DNA of 64,000 bases from JAPOXR01 sp965221815 (GTDB lineage Bacteria > Pseudomonadota > Alphaproteobacteria > Rhodobacterales > Rhodobacteraceae): contig OZ244915.1 in assembly GCA_965221815.1 (NCBI GenBank), forward strand, positions 3,100,001 to 3,164,000. The letters are read 5' to 3'. Shown here piece by piece: positions 43,900 through 53,037 of this stretch (position 1 is the first letter of the stretch; each line of letters starts with the position of its first letter). The position numbers and the translations under genes were made by a program. Below the pieces are notes generated by a model. That model made no database searches and was not told where the DNA came from. It was given only the letters and a program-made list of their open reading frames with translations.

Positions 43900-44280
43900 T
43901 CAAGTGACAGGACCGGCAAGGTCTCCACCTGAATTCCACCCACTGCGCTTCTTGCAATTCTCACAAATTCGATTTCCTGATCCCTCGGAGAAAAAGGTTC
44001 CGCCACACATCAGGCATTTGCGGGACCTGCCTCGTCGCCGGGCATTGGCCAGATATTCGTCATTCCAGTAGGGACGGGATGTGAGACCCATGCGACAAGC
44101 CTTGATGGCCACAGATTGGCTGGTGCGACCAATCCGTCTGGCAATCTTGCAAAATGAATCCGCGTTTTTCCATCCGTCAATCAGTATATTGATGTCCCTG
44201 TCAGACCATTCGATGCCCTTTAAATGTCGCTGGGACCGGCGGTGAACAGATGAATTGCTGCTATTCTCAATCAATTGCAT
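43900..44280 (-). CDS. DNA-binding protein with SANT-like helix-turn-helix and zinc ribbon
   Basis: 126 residues. The N-terminal half, WSDRDINILIDGWKNADSFC and IARRIGRTSQSVAIKACRMG, is a helix-turn-helix like the GcrA-type cell-cycle regulator. The C-terminal half is a zinc ribbon, RKCLMCGGTFFSEGSGNRIC and ENC, found in many small alphaproteobacterial regulators. It is divergent from the icmD operon and may control it. Start at 44280. Confidence 0.6.
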   Translation of the reverse strand: MQLIENSSNSSVHRRSQRHLKGIEWSDRDINILIDGWKNADSFCKIARRIGRTSQSVAIKACRMGLTSRPYWNDEYLANARRRGRSRKCLMCGGTFFSEGSGNRICENCKKRSGWNSGGDLAGPVT

Positions 44281-44496
44281 AGATGTATCCTTGTTCTATC
44301 CGAGGAGAAACCCCGATGTCTTGCAGTGAGGGGCCTTGCGTATGGGATTCGTCCGCATCGCGAGACGCGAACATATAATAGCCGAGACAGAACATAACAC
44401 AAACAAACAAAATACATTAATGCTAGAGGGGCGTCTTGCGGTGCAACCGCCCTGTCATAACAGGTTTCTTTCCGCCGCTTCACTCTCGGGGCAGCC

Positions 44497-44524
44497 CATG
44501 GATTCCCACAAGAATGAATCCATG
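44497..44524. promoter_or_regulatory. Inverted repeat upstream of icmD, candidate operator
   Basis: CATGGATTC and GAATCCATG are perfect 9-base arms around 10 bases, 99 bases before the icmD ATG and 216 bases from the divergent zinc-ribbon regulator start. No T run, so a binding site rather than a terminator. Confidence 0.5.
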
Positions 44525-44622
44525 ATGGTGAGAGGGTCCGCTGAAATTTCGCATTTCAATAGCATGACGGCATGATGAATGGCGCCATCGTCGGTGCCGA
44601 TGACGAAAAAGGAACCATTTTG

Positions 44623-44982
44623 ATGACGCGGTTCGTGATCTTTCTGTTTGTGTTGGTGCCGGTAGCGGCAGGCGCACAAGTCACCGATATTGGGGATATG
44701 GCGGCCGGATTGCAGGCACAGGCCGGTGACATCGCCGATTTAATCGGTGCGGCGGCCTTCCTTCTCGGAATTTGTATCGGAATCGTCGGGCTCATGAAGT
44801 TTCGCCAGCATTCGCAGAATCCGAATGATCCTTCTGCCCGTTTGTCGACTGCATTCACGCTTGTCTTCGTCGGCGCGGCTTTGGTGGCGGTCCCCACGAC
44901 ATTGGGTGTCGGTATCGGCTCGCTGTTTGGTACGGGAGCAACCAATGTCTCGGTGGACGGGACCCTGCGCAATATCAATTAG
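44623..44982 (+). CDS. icmD: IcmD/DotP-like type IVB secretion or conjugation protein
   Basis: From the ATG at 44623 (AAGGAA ribosome site upstream) the protein has 119 residues: a signal peptide MTRFVIFLFVLVPVAAGA, then DIADLIGAAAFLLGICIGIV and LVFVGAALVAVPTTLGVGIG, two membrane or amphipathic helices, as in IcmD of the Dot/Icm system and TraQ of IncI plasmids. Similarity at sequence level is modest; the order icmD-icmJ-icmB is what makes it convincing. It is exported to the inner membrane or periplasm. Confidence 0.7.
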   Translation: MTRFVIFLFVLVPVAAGAQVTDIGDMAAGLQAQAGDIADLIGAAAFLLGICIGIVGLMKFRQHSQNPNDPSARLSTAFTLVFVGAALVAVPTTLGVGIGSLFGTGATNVSVDGTLRNIN

Positions 44983-45009
44983 GTTCAAGGGCTGACTCTT
45001 CACGCAATC

Positions 45010-45729
45010 ATGAACACGCCATTGAGCGCACTGGTTCTTGGTGCGCGTGCGCATGCCATGCTTGCTGGCAGGATGCCACATGCCGTGAATGCATGTTTTC
45101 TGCGGGATGACTGGACATGTCATGAATGTGGAATTCGACTGACCGGATTTATGGAGGTTGACCATATCCGCAGTCATCAGCCTTGCGATGCGGCTCATCT
45201 GCGGACAATCTGTCAATTTTGTCATAATCTTCATCATGCGGGATGGGCCGCCAATCGGGGGCGACTTCGCATCATCTGGGCACCCGCGATGTCTCAGAGG
45301 GCACTCACGCTGATGGCATGGCAAGTTCTTCTCTTCTCCATGCATGAAAATGAGTCGGCAGTCTTCGGGGAATTGCGGGGAGCAGCACGCGCCATCGCTG
45401 TGGATGCCAAACGTCGCGAGCGCATCCTCGCCAGCATTATTGGCACCGCACATGCCGGTGGGTTGATTGAAGCCTTGTTTGCCCTCAAGCGGTTGAGGGC
45501 CGAGGCCGAATTTTCCCGGATTGTTGCAAGTCTGGACCGGATTGTCCGGTTCTGGCCGACGGCTGTCGAACGCATGCTCAATCACCCTGTCGGCAAAGCC
45601 GCTGATTTTGGCCAGTGGCGACAAGGGGACTTCTTCTCCAAGGCCCAGGCCTTATCCGTCCAACATTGGCATGCCGAATCATCAGCCGCACGACTCACCC
45701 GGCTTGTCGAAGATTCAACCGGACCATGA
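45010..45729 (+). CDS. icmJ: IcmJ/DotN-like zinc protein of type IVB system
   Basis: A 239-residue protein with an HNH-like zinc site: CFLRDDWTCHECGIRLTGFM with Cys pair, then MEVDHIRSHQPCDAAHLRTI and CQFCHNLHHAGWAANRGRLR. IcmJ (DotN) of Legionella has this fold and acts at the coupling complex. Its position between icmD and icmB is as in Legionella. The next gene starts in its stop codon (ATGA). Confidence 0.75.
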   Translation: MNTPLSALVLGARAHAMLAGRMPHAVNACFLRDDWTCHECGIRLTGFMEVDHIRSHQPCDAAHLRTICQFCHNLHHAGWAANRGRLRIIWAPAMSQRALTLMAWQVLLFSMHENESAVFGELRGAARAIAVDAKRRERILASIIGTAHAGGLIEALFALKRLRAEAEFSRIVASLDRIVRFWPTAVERMLNHPVGKAADFGQWRQGDFFSKAQALSVQHWHAESSAARLTRLVEDSTGP

Positions 45730-47168
45730 GAAGCATCATTCAGCGACCACCGTTGAATCCGGGTGTCTCCCTGGTCACACAGGACAGGATGCGACTGTCA
45801 GTCACCCGATCAGGGAAGAGTTATCTCGGCCCGCCGCATCTGTTTCCAGGTGGGTTTTGGTTATCCGACCTCCCGCCAGCGGATGCGCTCAGGCTGACTC
45901 ACGGGAAGCGTGATCGCATCGTCCATAGTGATGGCTGGATCGGCGCGACCTGGCGGCAGATCAGACAAGATTTTGGCCTGACGGGCCAACCCACATCGGG
46001 TGAGATACAGTTACTCGCTGAAATCAGTGCGCGGGTTATCCGCCTGACGGCGTACGCGCTCAATGAATTTAAGTCTGCAAACGGTTCTGGAATCAGCAGG
46101 ACAGAGTCAAAACTGTTCAGCAGCGCCAGTCTGGCCAAGGGCATTGGGGATATAGTCTGGCCAGTGCTCAGGAATTCTGTGCCGATCAATTCATGGCTGG
46201 TCCAGTCGTCCCGGCATATGCATCTTTTTGGCATGCGCATGGACACAGCATTTGATCGTCATCAATATGTTTTTACGCTACGCTATCCGCCTCTCACATA
46301 TTTGCGGCAATTGGCGCGGAATCCTGTTCCGGGACACGGCCCATGGAACGAAATCGAATTGCCGGAAGCCGTGACTGAATTGAACGATTCACTCCAGCGC
46401 AGGCTGTTGAAACTGCAACGGCCCGTCATTCTGCGGGGAATGTTTCAAGCGCATGATCTGGTGAGTGCGGCATGGGTTCAATCATGGTTGAGGGGAACAG
46501 ATTCCAGTTGGGGACGTAGTTGGTTTACGCTTCCCGAACTGGTTGGCCTGCGGCGGGCCGGCACGTTTTTTGCAGCCGAGGCCTACGCCGGTCCCCGCCG
46601 CCGTCAATCCCTGGAGAAAAATCTGTTTGCTCGCCTTGCGCGGGGACTTGAACAGGCCTGTCGGGGACGTCAGGGCGCAGCCTGTTCCTGGTCAGCAAAT
46701 CTGACAGCGGAAAACCTGACCCGCGCCGCCTGCTCCAAATCCCGGAGACACTCTCGTCCAACATCGATGGAAGCCGTATGGAACGCTGCAAGTGATCGTA
46801 TTGCCTGTCTTCAAGCGATCGCTGCAATCGAGGCAGCCGGCGGCGACGTACGCGCCGCGGTTGCCGGCACAGTGACTGTCGGCGTGAACGGTGAATGCAC
46901 AGATGCAGCAGCCGTTGTCGATTCCGTGTGGCAATGCGGGATGCATCTGTCAGCAGGTGCGGCGCGTCAGTTGAAACTCCAGGGGGCTCGTCTTTTGACG
47001 CAGGCTGATTTGTACGGCGGGGCACAAGAAGATTTGCTGTTGGCGGTTGCGTCGCAACTTGGACTCTGCGGGCTGGTGCGGCGCATGGATCTGATTGCCG
47101 ACAAAAAACACGGGCGTCAATCACAGATCGAGTCACTGTCTGCTGCCTTGAGCAGACTTTCCTCCTGA
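45726..47168 (+). CDS. Unknown 480-residue protein between icmJ and icmB
   Basis: The ATG at 45726 overlaps the icmJ stop (ATGA) and is preferred over the longer frame from 45615. It begins MRSIIQRPPLNPGVSLVTQD, contains no recognised domain, and has segments such as LAKGIGDIVWPVLRNSVPIN and a C-terminal Ala-rich part. Its stop overlaps the icmB ATG by one base (TGATG), so it is firmly embedded in the transfer operon. Legionella has no gene at this place, but divergent IncI-like systems might. It could be a component or specialised accessory of the secretion or conjugation machine. Confidence 0.7.
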   Translation: MRSIIQRPPLNPGVSLVTQDRMRLSVTRSGKSYLGPPHLFPGGFWLSDLPPADALRLTHGKRDRIVHSDGWIGATWRQIRQDFGLTGQPTSGEIQLLAEISARVIRLTAYALNEFKSANGSGISRTESKLFSSASLAKGIGDIVWPVLRNSVPINSWLVQSSRHMHLFGMRMDTAFDRHQYVFTLRYPPLTYLRQLARNPVPGHGPWNEIELPEAVTELNDSLQRRLLKLQRPVILRGMFQAHDLVSAAWVQSWLRGTDSSWGRSWFTLPELVGLRRAGTFFAAEAYAGPRRRQSLEKNLFARLARGLEQACRGRQGAACSWSANLTAENLTRAACSKSRRHSRPTSMEAVWNAASDRIACLQAIAAIEAAGGDVRAAVAGTVTVGVNGECTDAAAVVDSVWQCGMHLSAGAARQLKLQGARLLTQADLYGGAQEDLLLAVASQLGLCGLVRRMDLIADKKHGRQSQIESLSAALSRLSS

Positions 47169-50100
47169 TGCTCTTCGATGTGACTGGCCTCTTCGGTGGG
47201 TCGAGTCTCGCCGAACGTATTCGCCTCGAGTCGGCCGATGATGCCCAGACATTGACCCTGAAGGATGGATCCCTGGTGTCGGTCATCTGCATCGGTGGTT
47301 CCATGCGCCATGAGAATGCAGATGATCTTGCCGCGGTTGCGAATGGATTGCGGATTTCCCTGGCCCCGCTGCTGTCGCGACCCGGTCATGCGATTGAATT
47401 CATTTTTTCACGAGATCCAGCGGCGAGTTGTCGCCAACTGGAACAGGTTTTCGATCTCCAACGCCGTCACTGTCGTGGTCTTCAACTGGACCTTGCGGAC
47501 ATTCTCGACGCTGCACAGGCGAAACTGTCGGGCGTGGTGAATGGTGAATCCTGTTTGTCCGTCATCTACACGCGGCCAGCCGTGAATATGACCGGTGGAT
47601 TGGGGTTCGATCGGCAAATCCGTCCGGAAGAGCAATTGTTTGCGCGGGTTACAGCCTCCTCTGAAATGCATGATATGGCCGCGCGTCATGTCACGCTGAC
47701 AGAGGCCATCTGCCGCGATTTACATGCCCGCGGACGTCAAGCCGACATCCTGGATGTCACTGACTCCTTGCGTGAAATCCGCGCCAGCCTTTATCCCTTC
47801 TCGGCACCTTGGAAGTACGACTGGATGCCGGTACTGCCGCTTCACCTGTGTGTTCGCACGAACACGGCGCTTCCAACTGTTATGATGCCGTCCAGCGAAG
47901 CCGAAATGAGCTTGCGGAGTTTCGCAAATTTTGCGCCGCCCAGTCTCGACCGCCAATTGGCAACCGAAGATACGCAAGTTCTGAATGCGCGTACGGTACG
48001 CATTGGCGATGCAATCTTCTCCGGATTTGATGTCACGGTTGCACCTGAAATCCTTACGCCATTCGATGAATTGGTGAGCGAGACCATGGCATCTCCTTCG
48101 CCGATGTCCTGGCGCTGCCGATTTCTCATTGAACCGGGAGGGTTGCAAGCGATACGCCTGAAGGAACAGATCGCACGTTTATTCGCCTTTGCCGCTCCTG
48201 TGCGCAATGTCCGAATCCGGAACGCGGTTGCGGCTTTGCGTGAGATTGACGGTGCGGGGGATACGATTATTCGGTTGCGGATTTCCTTTGCGACCTGGAC
48301 ACGGGTTGCCGAGGAAGCAGAACTGCGTCGCCGCGTGGCAATCCTGCAACGGGCAGCGGAGCAATGGGGGAATTTGTCGACCGACAGCCTCTCGGCTGAT
48401 CCTCTCGCCACCGTTTTGTCGACATCAGCAGGGCTTGGGCCGGAATCGACTGCGCCAGCTGCCGCTGCACCGCTGTCTGCTGCCCTCGCCATGCTGCCAA
48501 TTTCCCGCCAGGCAAGTCCGTGGGCGAAAGGATCTGTGATTTTTCGTACCGAAGATGGCAAGATGTGGCCTTATCAGCCGGGATCTTCGCTTCAAAACAG
48601 TTGGGCCGAGATCTATTGCGGGACTCCCGGGTCAGGAAAGTCAGTCGCCATGCATGCGATCAACCGTGCGTGCCTGACATCACCCCGTATGGGACCCCTC
48701 ATGGAGGAAAAACTGCCGCTGATCGCAGCGATTGACATTGGGCGTTCGGCACAGGGATTTGTTGATCTGGTCCACGATTCATTGCCAGTGCATCGCCGTC
48801 ACGAGGCGGTTCACCGCAAGCTTCGCATGACACCAGAACATGCGATTAATCCGTTTGACACGCCATTGGGGATGCGTCGCCCCTTGTCTTCTGGCAGGTC
48901 TTTCATGGTCAATTTCCTGGCTATCCTGTGCAGTGCAGGTGAAGCTTTCGGTACATGTCCCATTTCCGGATTGGCATCAGCATCGCTGGACCAGGTGTTC
49001 GACACGCTTTCTGATGCGAAGAATCCCAAGGGATATGTCAGAGGTGAGGCACCGGAGGTGGATCGCGCATTGGTCGAGGCCGGATTCGCCGGGTCAGGAG
49101 ACAGATGTTGGTGGGAAGTGACGGACTTCCTGTTTCGTGAGGGTTTCATTGAAGCCGCCTCACGCGCCCAGACTTTCGCCGTGCCCGTACTTTCGGATCT
49201 CGTCACGGCCAGTTGTTGCAGTCATATTGCCTCTCTCTATTCGGATGCCACTGCCGAAACGGGTGATGAACCGGTGATCAAAGCGTTCCATCGCCGGATC
49301 GCCGAGGCCATCAGGGATTTTTGTATTATGGCGGCCCCGACGCGTTTCGATATTGGTCCTGCGCGAATCACAGCCCTTGACCTGGAAGAGGTGGCTGGAG
49401 GCAATAGCGGTCCTGCGGCACAGTGTCAGACATCACTTATGTTCATGTTGGCGCGACAGGCAATGATTGGCAATTGGCTGGTTGACAAGGATGAGATCAC
49501 GCAAGCCATCGAACTGGGAAATTGTCCACCGCAGTATCAGCGGTTTCATATCGCGCAAACCAGGTTGAACCGACAGATCCCGAAGCTGATCTGCATTGAT
49601 GAATTTCATCGCACTGGGGGTCAGGTGGGATTCCGGCGACAGGTTCTGCAAGATATCCGCGAGGGACGCAAAAACAATGTTCGGATAGCCCTTGCCTCTC
49701 AATTGCCAGGTGATTTTGGCAATGAGATTCTCGATGTGGCTTCGACAATCCTGATATTTGATGCGCCATCCGAGGCTTCTGCGCAAAAGCTGGCACAGAG
49801 TTTTGGTTTGAGCGAGACCGACAAGGATATGATCCGCAACCGGTTGAATGGACCGACTTCCGATGGTGCGCCGCTTTTTGCTGTCATTCGGCATAAAAAG
49901 GGGGTTGCGCGCCAACAGCTTGTTCTCACGCTCGGTGCCAATGAGCTCTGGGCATTGTCGACGGTTCCCGAAGATTCGGCCTTGCGCACGGACCTGACAG
50001 AGTTGCTGGGTTCGCGCGCGGCGCGCTCAATTCTCGCCGCACGTTTTCCTGGTGGCTCGGCCAAGGCGGAGATCGAGGCGCGCGCGGCAAGGCATTCGGC

Positions 50101-50203
50101 AATGCGCACCCACCCGTCTGTCAATCACATGTCTGGTCATCTCGCGCAGGAGTTGGCGGCGGAATTTCGTGCCCGTCAGCCGGGCACCGGAAGGGCCAGT
50201 TGA
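47168..50203 (+). CDS. icmB: IcmB/DotO-like ATPase of type IVB system
   Basis: A 1011-residue ATPase of the VirB4/TraU class, the motor of Dot/Icm or IncI-type transfer. Walker A is YCGTPGSGKSVAMHAINRAC at about residues 483-502, Walker B is KLICIDEFHRTGG near 807, and the segment IAAIDIGRSAQGFVDLVHDS lies between. The N-terminal 450 residues match the IcmB pattern. The length agrees with IcmB. Last gene of the icmD-icmJ-X-icmB run. With the primase and partition genes it indicates a conjugative element rather than a virulence system. Confidence 0.85.
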   Translation: MLFDVTGLFGGSSLAERIRLESADDAQTLTLKDGSLVSVICIGGSMRHENADDLAAVANGLRISLAPLLSRPGHAIEFIFSRDPAASCRQLEQVFDLQRRHCRGLQLDLADILDAAQAKLSGVVNGESCLSVIYTRPAVNMTGGLGFDRQIRPEEQLFARVTASSEMHDMAARHVTLTEAICRDLHARGRQADILDVTDSLREIRASLYPFSAPWKYDWMPVLPLHLCVRTNTALPTVMMPSSEAEMSLRSFANFAPPSLDRQLATEDTQVLNARTVRIGDAIFSGFDVTVAPEILTPFDELVSETMASPSPMSWRCRFLIEPGGLQAIRLKEQIARLFAFAAPVRNVRIRNAVAALREIDGAGDTIIRLRISFATWTRVAEEAELRRRVAILQRAAEQWGNLSTDSLSADPLATVLSTSAGLGPESTAPAAAAPLSAALAMLPISRQASPWAKGSVIFRTEDGKMWPYQPGSSLQNSWAEIYCGTPGSGKSVAMHAINRACLTSPRMGPLMEEKLPLIAAIDIGRSAQGFVDLVHDSLPVHRRHEAVHRKLRMTPEHAINPFDTPLGMRRPLSSGRSFMVNFLAILCSAGEAFGTCPISGLASASLDQVFDTLSDAKNPKGYVRGEAPEVDRALVEAGFAGSGDRCWWEVTDFLFREGFIEAASRAQTFAVPVLSDLVTASCCSHIASLYSDATAETGDEPVIKAFHRRIAEAIRDFCIMAAPTRFDIGPARITALDLEEVAGGNSGPAAQCQTSLMFMLARQAMIGNWLVDKDEITQAIELGNCPPQYQRFHIAQTRLNRQIPKLICIDEFHRTGGQVGFRRQVLQDIREGRKNNVRIALASQLPGDFGNEILDVASTILIFDAPSEASAQKLAQSFGLSETDKDMIRNRLNGPTSDGAPLFAVIRHKKGVARQQLVLTLGANELWALSTVPEDSALRTDLTELLGSRAARSILAARFPGGSAKAEIEARAARHSAMRTHPSVNHMSGHLAQELAAEFRARQPGTGRAS

Positions 50204-50545
50204 GATTATCGCTGTGAGACCGACCGGAGTCGGCGCACCGTATCAACATAACAGACAGATCAGGTTGTCTGTGACCGAAACGATGCGACCCAAAGGACAG
50301 GCTTTGTCTCCACGCGGCCCATTCTGCTCTTGACAATTCAGTGTGAGATATGCGCCCACCTCACATTGTGGCGGGTTGGCCAGCGCATTGAGCGGTTTCC
50401 GGTCGCCAGACATCCAGGCGATGCGATTTTGGCGCGCGGCATGAACCGGAAGGAGAGGATCTGATACGTCACGAAAGTTTGACCCGAGACCTGAAATGAC
50501 CATCGAGGCAGAAGGGCACATTTTCTGGGAACGGGAGGATTTCAC
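50204..50545. other. Region after icmB; weak minus-strand frame
   Basis: A minus-strand frame from a GTG at 50545 to 50243 (100 codons, Cys-rich end, NCQEQNGPRGDKACPLGRIV) is plausible, starting in the stop codon of another minus-strand frame (50542-50946). Composition is not convincing and no domain is recognised. Confidence 0.35.
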
Positions 50546-50581
50546 CGATAGGCGGACTGGTCAAAGGCCGAACGGATCCGT

Positions 50582-50965
50582 ATGTCAAACCTCAAGTTCT
50601 CAATCTCTTCGATAGTCTTGAGGTTACCTGTGCGGTGGCTTGAGCGGATCGAGTTCTCTGCGTGCTCCAGAACACCCGTGCGGCACTGGTTTTCAGGGAG
50701 CAACAAGGAACTCGACCGCGCGGTCGATTGCCACTGCTGGTTCAGCGTTGGTCCTGCAATGCTGGCCGATGAGCGGGGCCATAAGTTTGTTTCACGGATG
50801 CCACGTGCGCGCGTTCTGACGGGACCGATGGACCCTTTGCGACATTTGAAAGCCACTCGCGATTTCCTTGGGATGTCGCTGGCGCCGAGACAGGACGTGC
50901 GGAGCTTTGGCAGATTGGTCGAGACGATGTGCGTTGCATTCTTCACGCAAATCTTTCGCGCCTGA
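50582..50965 (+). CDS. Possible small protein after icmB
   Basis: A 127-residue plus-strand frame, WLERIEFSACSRTPVRHWFS, LDRAVDCHCWFSVGPAMLAD and LTGPMDPLRHLKATRDFLGM. It looks more protein-like than the opposing frame, but I do not know the family. If real it is on the strand of the transfer operon. Confidence 0.4.
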   Translation: MSNLKFSISSIVLRLPVRWLERIEFSACSRTPVRHWFSGSNKELDRAVDCHCWFSVGPAMLADERGHKFVSRMPRARVLTGPMDPLRHLKATRDFLGMSLAPRQDVRSFGRLVETMCVAFFTQIFRA

Positions 50966-51013
50966 CAAAGCAGGCTGCGCCCTCCCGCACTCCTATGTAG
51001 CTTCTCCGATGTA

Positions 51014-51038
51014 ATCGTTGCAGAATGCCCGCAACGAT
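51014..51038. promoter_or_regulatory. Operator 1 of the Fic gene
   Basis: ATCGTTGC-N9-GCAACGAT, perfect 8-base arms. The same sequence with the same 9-base spacer occurs 87 bases downstream, and a half copy abuts the Fic ATG. Confidence 0.75.
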
Positions 51039-51100
51039 CTGAGCGGAATCCCTGAGAGTCTATATATCTCAGATAGTGAGTCGTTTCACGGCTGCGTGGT

Positions 51101-51125
51101 ATCGTTGCAATTTATACGCAACGAT
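51101..51125. promoter_or_regulatory. Operator 2 of the Fic gene
   Basis: Second perfect ATCGTTGC-N9-GCAACGAT, 71 bases before the Fic ATG and just upstream of the AT-rich promoter-like stretch (TATTATAAGG). Confidence 0.75.
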
Positions 51126-51172
51126 TTGTTGTGAATTTTGGAAAATTATTGTATTATAAGGAGGTCAACGTT

Positions 51173-51232
51173 GTGAAAGGCACAGTGATCGTTGCATGGC
51201 GGATTTTGATCAAGCCTATCTGGCCTATATAG
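51173..51232 (+). CDS. Upstream open frame overlapping the Fic start
   Basis: AAGGAGG at 51158-51164 stands 8 bases before a GTG at 51173, which opens a 19-codon frame (KGTVIVAWRILIKPIWPI) ending with TAG at 51230-51232, 37 bases inside the Fic gene in another frame. The Fic ATG itself has only a weak site. The upstream frame may set Fic translation by re-initiation, or simply be a chance frame. Confidence 0.4.
   Translation: MKGTVIVAWRILIKPIWPI
51188..51195. promoter_or_regulatory. Half operator at the Fic start codon
   Basis: ATCGTTGC directly before the ATG at 51196, the left arm of the two upstream operators. Confidence 0.55.
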
Positions 51233-52488
51233 CGGAGAATCCCGGTGCGGGCCGTGCGGTCATTCGCCGTGCGGTGTCTCCGCAGAATGATCCCTCGACC
51301 GTCTGGCGGGCGCTACGGCGTCTTGTGGATGAAGGGCGGCTTGAAATCTCGGGCAGAGGGCCTGCGACCGGTTACACGGTTGCCGGGGCGGCAGTCGTGC
51401 GCGCGCATTTGAGCATACCGTACAATCGGCGCACGCCGGTGAATTACCGCCGTGAATTCCTGGATGCCTATGTGCCAAACAAAAGTTTCTATCTGCCGGA
51501 GGCGGATCAGGCGCGCTTGCACGAGGCCGGACAGCCGGTCGGCGGACCGATAGAAGCAGGGACTTACGCACGCCGTATTTTGGAGCAGCTTCTGGTCGAT
51601 CTGTCCTGGGCGTCCTCGCGGATGGAAGGCAACACCTATGACATTCTCCAGACAGAAAAGCTGATCCGCTACGGCGAAGAGGCCGCGGGCAAAGACCGTA
51701 AAGAAGCGCTGATGATCCTCAATCACAAAGAGGCCATCCAGTATGTCGTCGAAAATCTCGATGAGATCGCGCTGCGCCGTGTCGATCTGTTCGGCATCCA
51801 CGCTTTCCTTTCCGATGGCCTTCTGGCCGATCCCGGCATGGCCGGACGGCTACGTGTCGGTGCGGTCGTGATCACCCATTCAAGCTACCGTCCGCTGGAT
51901 GATGCGGTCAGCATTGATGAAGAGTTTGATATTTTGCTAGCCAAGGCCGCGGAGATTGACGATCCGTTCGAGCAGTCCTTCTTCCTGCTCGTTCACATTC
52001 CGTATCTGCAGGCCTTCGTTGATATCAACAAGCGCACCTCGCGGGTCGCCGCGATTATCCCGCTGCTGAAAGCTGATCTTGCCCCCATGCCATTCCTGAC
52101 CATGGATGACGGCGACTATCTAGCCGGGCTGATCGGCGTCTATGAACTTAACAATGTCGCACTATTGCGCGAGGTCTATATCGACGCCTATCTTGCCTCT
52201 GCGGAGAAATATCGTGTGCTGCGCGCGGAGGTCGAAACCCCAGAAAAAGCAGCACTCGCCTATCGTGAGTTTGTGCGGGAAGCGGTGCGGCGCTGTGTGC
52301 TGGACTTTCAAGCGTTTGATGCGGATGCCGTGTGTGATCTGGCCGCTGCCGCCGATATTCCCGAAGACGACAGGGACGGTGTGGTCGCCTATGTCGGCGA
52401 GCAGGTGCGCGGGCTGCATGAAGGTAACGTCATCCGCTACCGGCTGCGTCTGGAAGATTTGGACGGCCTGGTGCGGGAGCAGGCGTGA
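51196..52488 (+). CDS. Fic family protein with N-terminal winged helix
   Basis: A 430-residue Fic protein, probably an AMP-transferase or relative. The N-terminal part (1-85) is a winged helix: RAVIRRAVSPQNDPSTVWRA and LVDEGRLEISGRGP. The inhibitory helix motif is SSRMEGNTYDI near residue 141, of the internal (class II) type. The Fic motif reads HIPYLQAFVDINKRTSR near residue 275, the variant with NKR in place of GNGR. A C-terminal domain follows. Because it carries its own DNA-binding domain and three sites of one operator type lie before it, it probably regulates itself. Confidence 0.88.
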   Translation: MADFDQAYLAYIAENPGAGRAVIRRAVSPQNDPSTVWRALRRLVDEGRLEISGRGPATGYTVAGAAVVRAHLSIPYNRRTPVNYRREFLDAYVPNKSFYLPEADQARLHEAGQPVGGPIEAGTYARRILEQLLVDLSWASSRMEGNTYDILQTEKLIRYGEEAAGKDRKEALMILNHKEAIQYVVENLDEIALRRVDLFGIHAFLSDGLLADPGMAGRLRVGAVVITHSSYRPLDDAVSIDEEFDILLAKAAEIDDPFEQSFFLLVHIPYLQAFVDINKRTSRVAAIIPLLKADLAPMPFLTMDDGDYLAGLIGVYELNNVALLREVYIDAYLASAEKYRVLRAEVETPEKAALAYREFVREAVRRCVLDFQAFDADAVCDLAAAADIPEDDRDGVVAYVGEQVRGLHEGNVIRYRLRLEDLDGLVREQA

Positions 52489-52504
52489 GCGTCTGATCCG
52501 CGCG

Positions 52505-52533
52505 CGCAAAGTATCGAAATTTGATACTTTGCG
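52505..52533. repeat. Inverted repeat after the Fic gene
   Basis: CGCAAAGTATC and GATACTTTGCG, perfect 11-base arms with a 7-base loop, 17 bases after the Fic stop. No T run; it may be a factor-independent stop of low efficiency or an operator. Confidence 0.45.
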
Positions 52534-53037
52534 TGCCTGACCGGAATTTTCTGACTGATTATTGGGCGCGCCCTGCATAGCTTCCAGCGACGCAGGATCG
52601 GGCTCTCGGCTGTACCCGGAGCCAGTGCTGTCTCCGCCCATGCGGGTGACGATCCCTTGCGTGTTCAGAGAGCAGTCAGCTTGTGGCTGACTTTGGGCGT
52701 CCTTTGTAGGGGGTTTGCAGCCCCTGTCCCGTCAAGACGGTTCCGAGCACGGCGGGGCCTTCCCCGCCCTTCCTCTCTGCATTCGTGCACGGCGGGTGAT
52801 GAGGCTGGGGGAAGCACAGGGCAGGATATCTGGCTGGACCCCACGTCACGAGACCACATTCCGGCGATTTGGTGGGGTTGACACCATCTGTTTGCGAGTC
52901 GGGATGAACAGGTGGGGCGCCTCAATCAATCCGAGAAGAGGCCCGCCTGGGATGAGAATTCAGATGAGAGGTACATGAAACCAGCGCAATTCCGGCGTCT
53001 TCGACACACGGAAATGAAGATTCTGAACGCAGTCATG
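52534..53037. other. Intergenic region without recognised gene
   Basis: About 500 bases of GC-rich DNA. A hairpin GGCGGGG-cctt-CCCCGCC lies near 52760 without a T run. Short frames on both strands are not convincing. Confidence 0.4.

Noticed and set aside
44740..45624. 294-codon minus-strand frame over icmD and icmJ
   Set aside because: Shadow; Cys/His-rich random composition.
50542..50946. 134-codon minus-strand frame
   Set aside because: Ser/Arg-rich composition typical of an antisense frame; the opposing plus-strand frame looks more like protein, though that too is uncertain.
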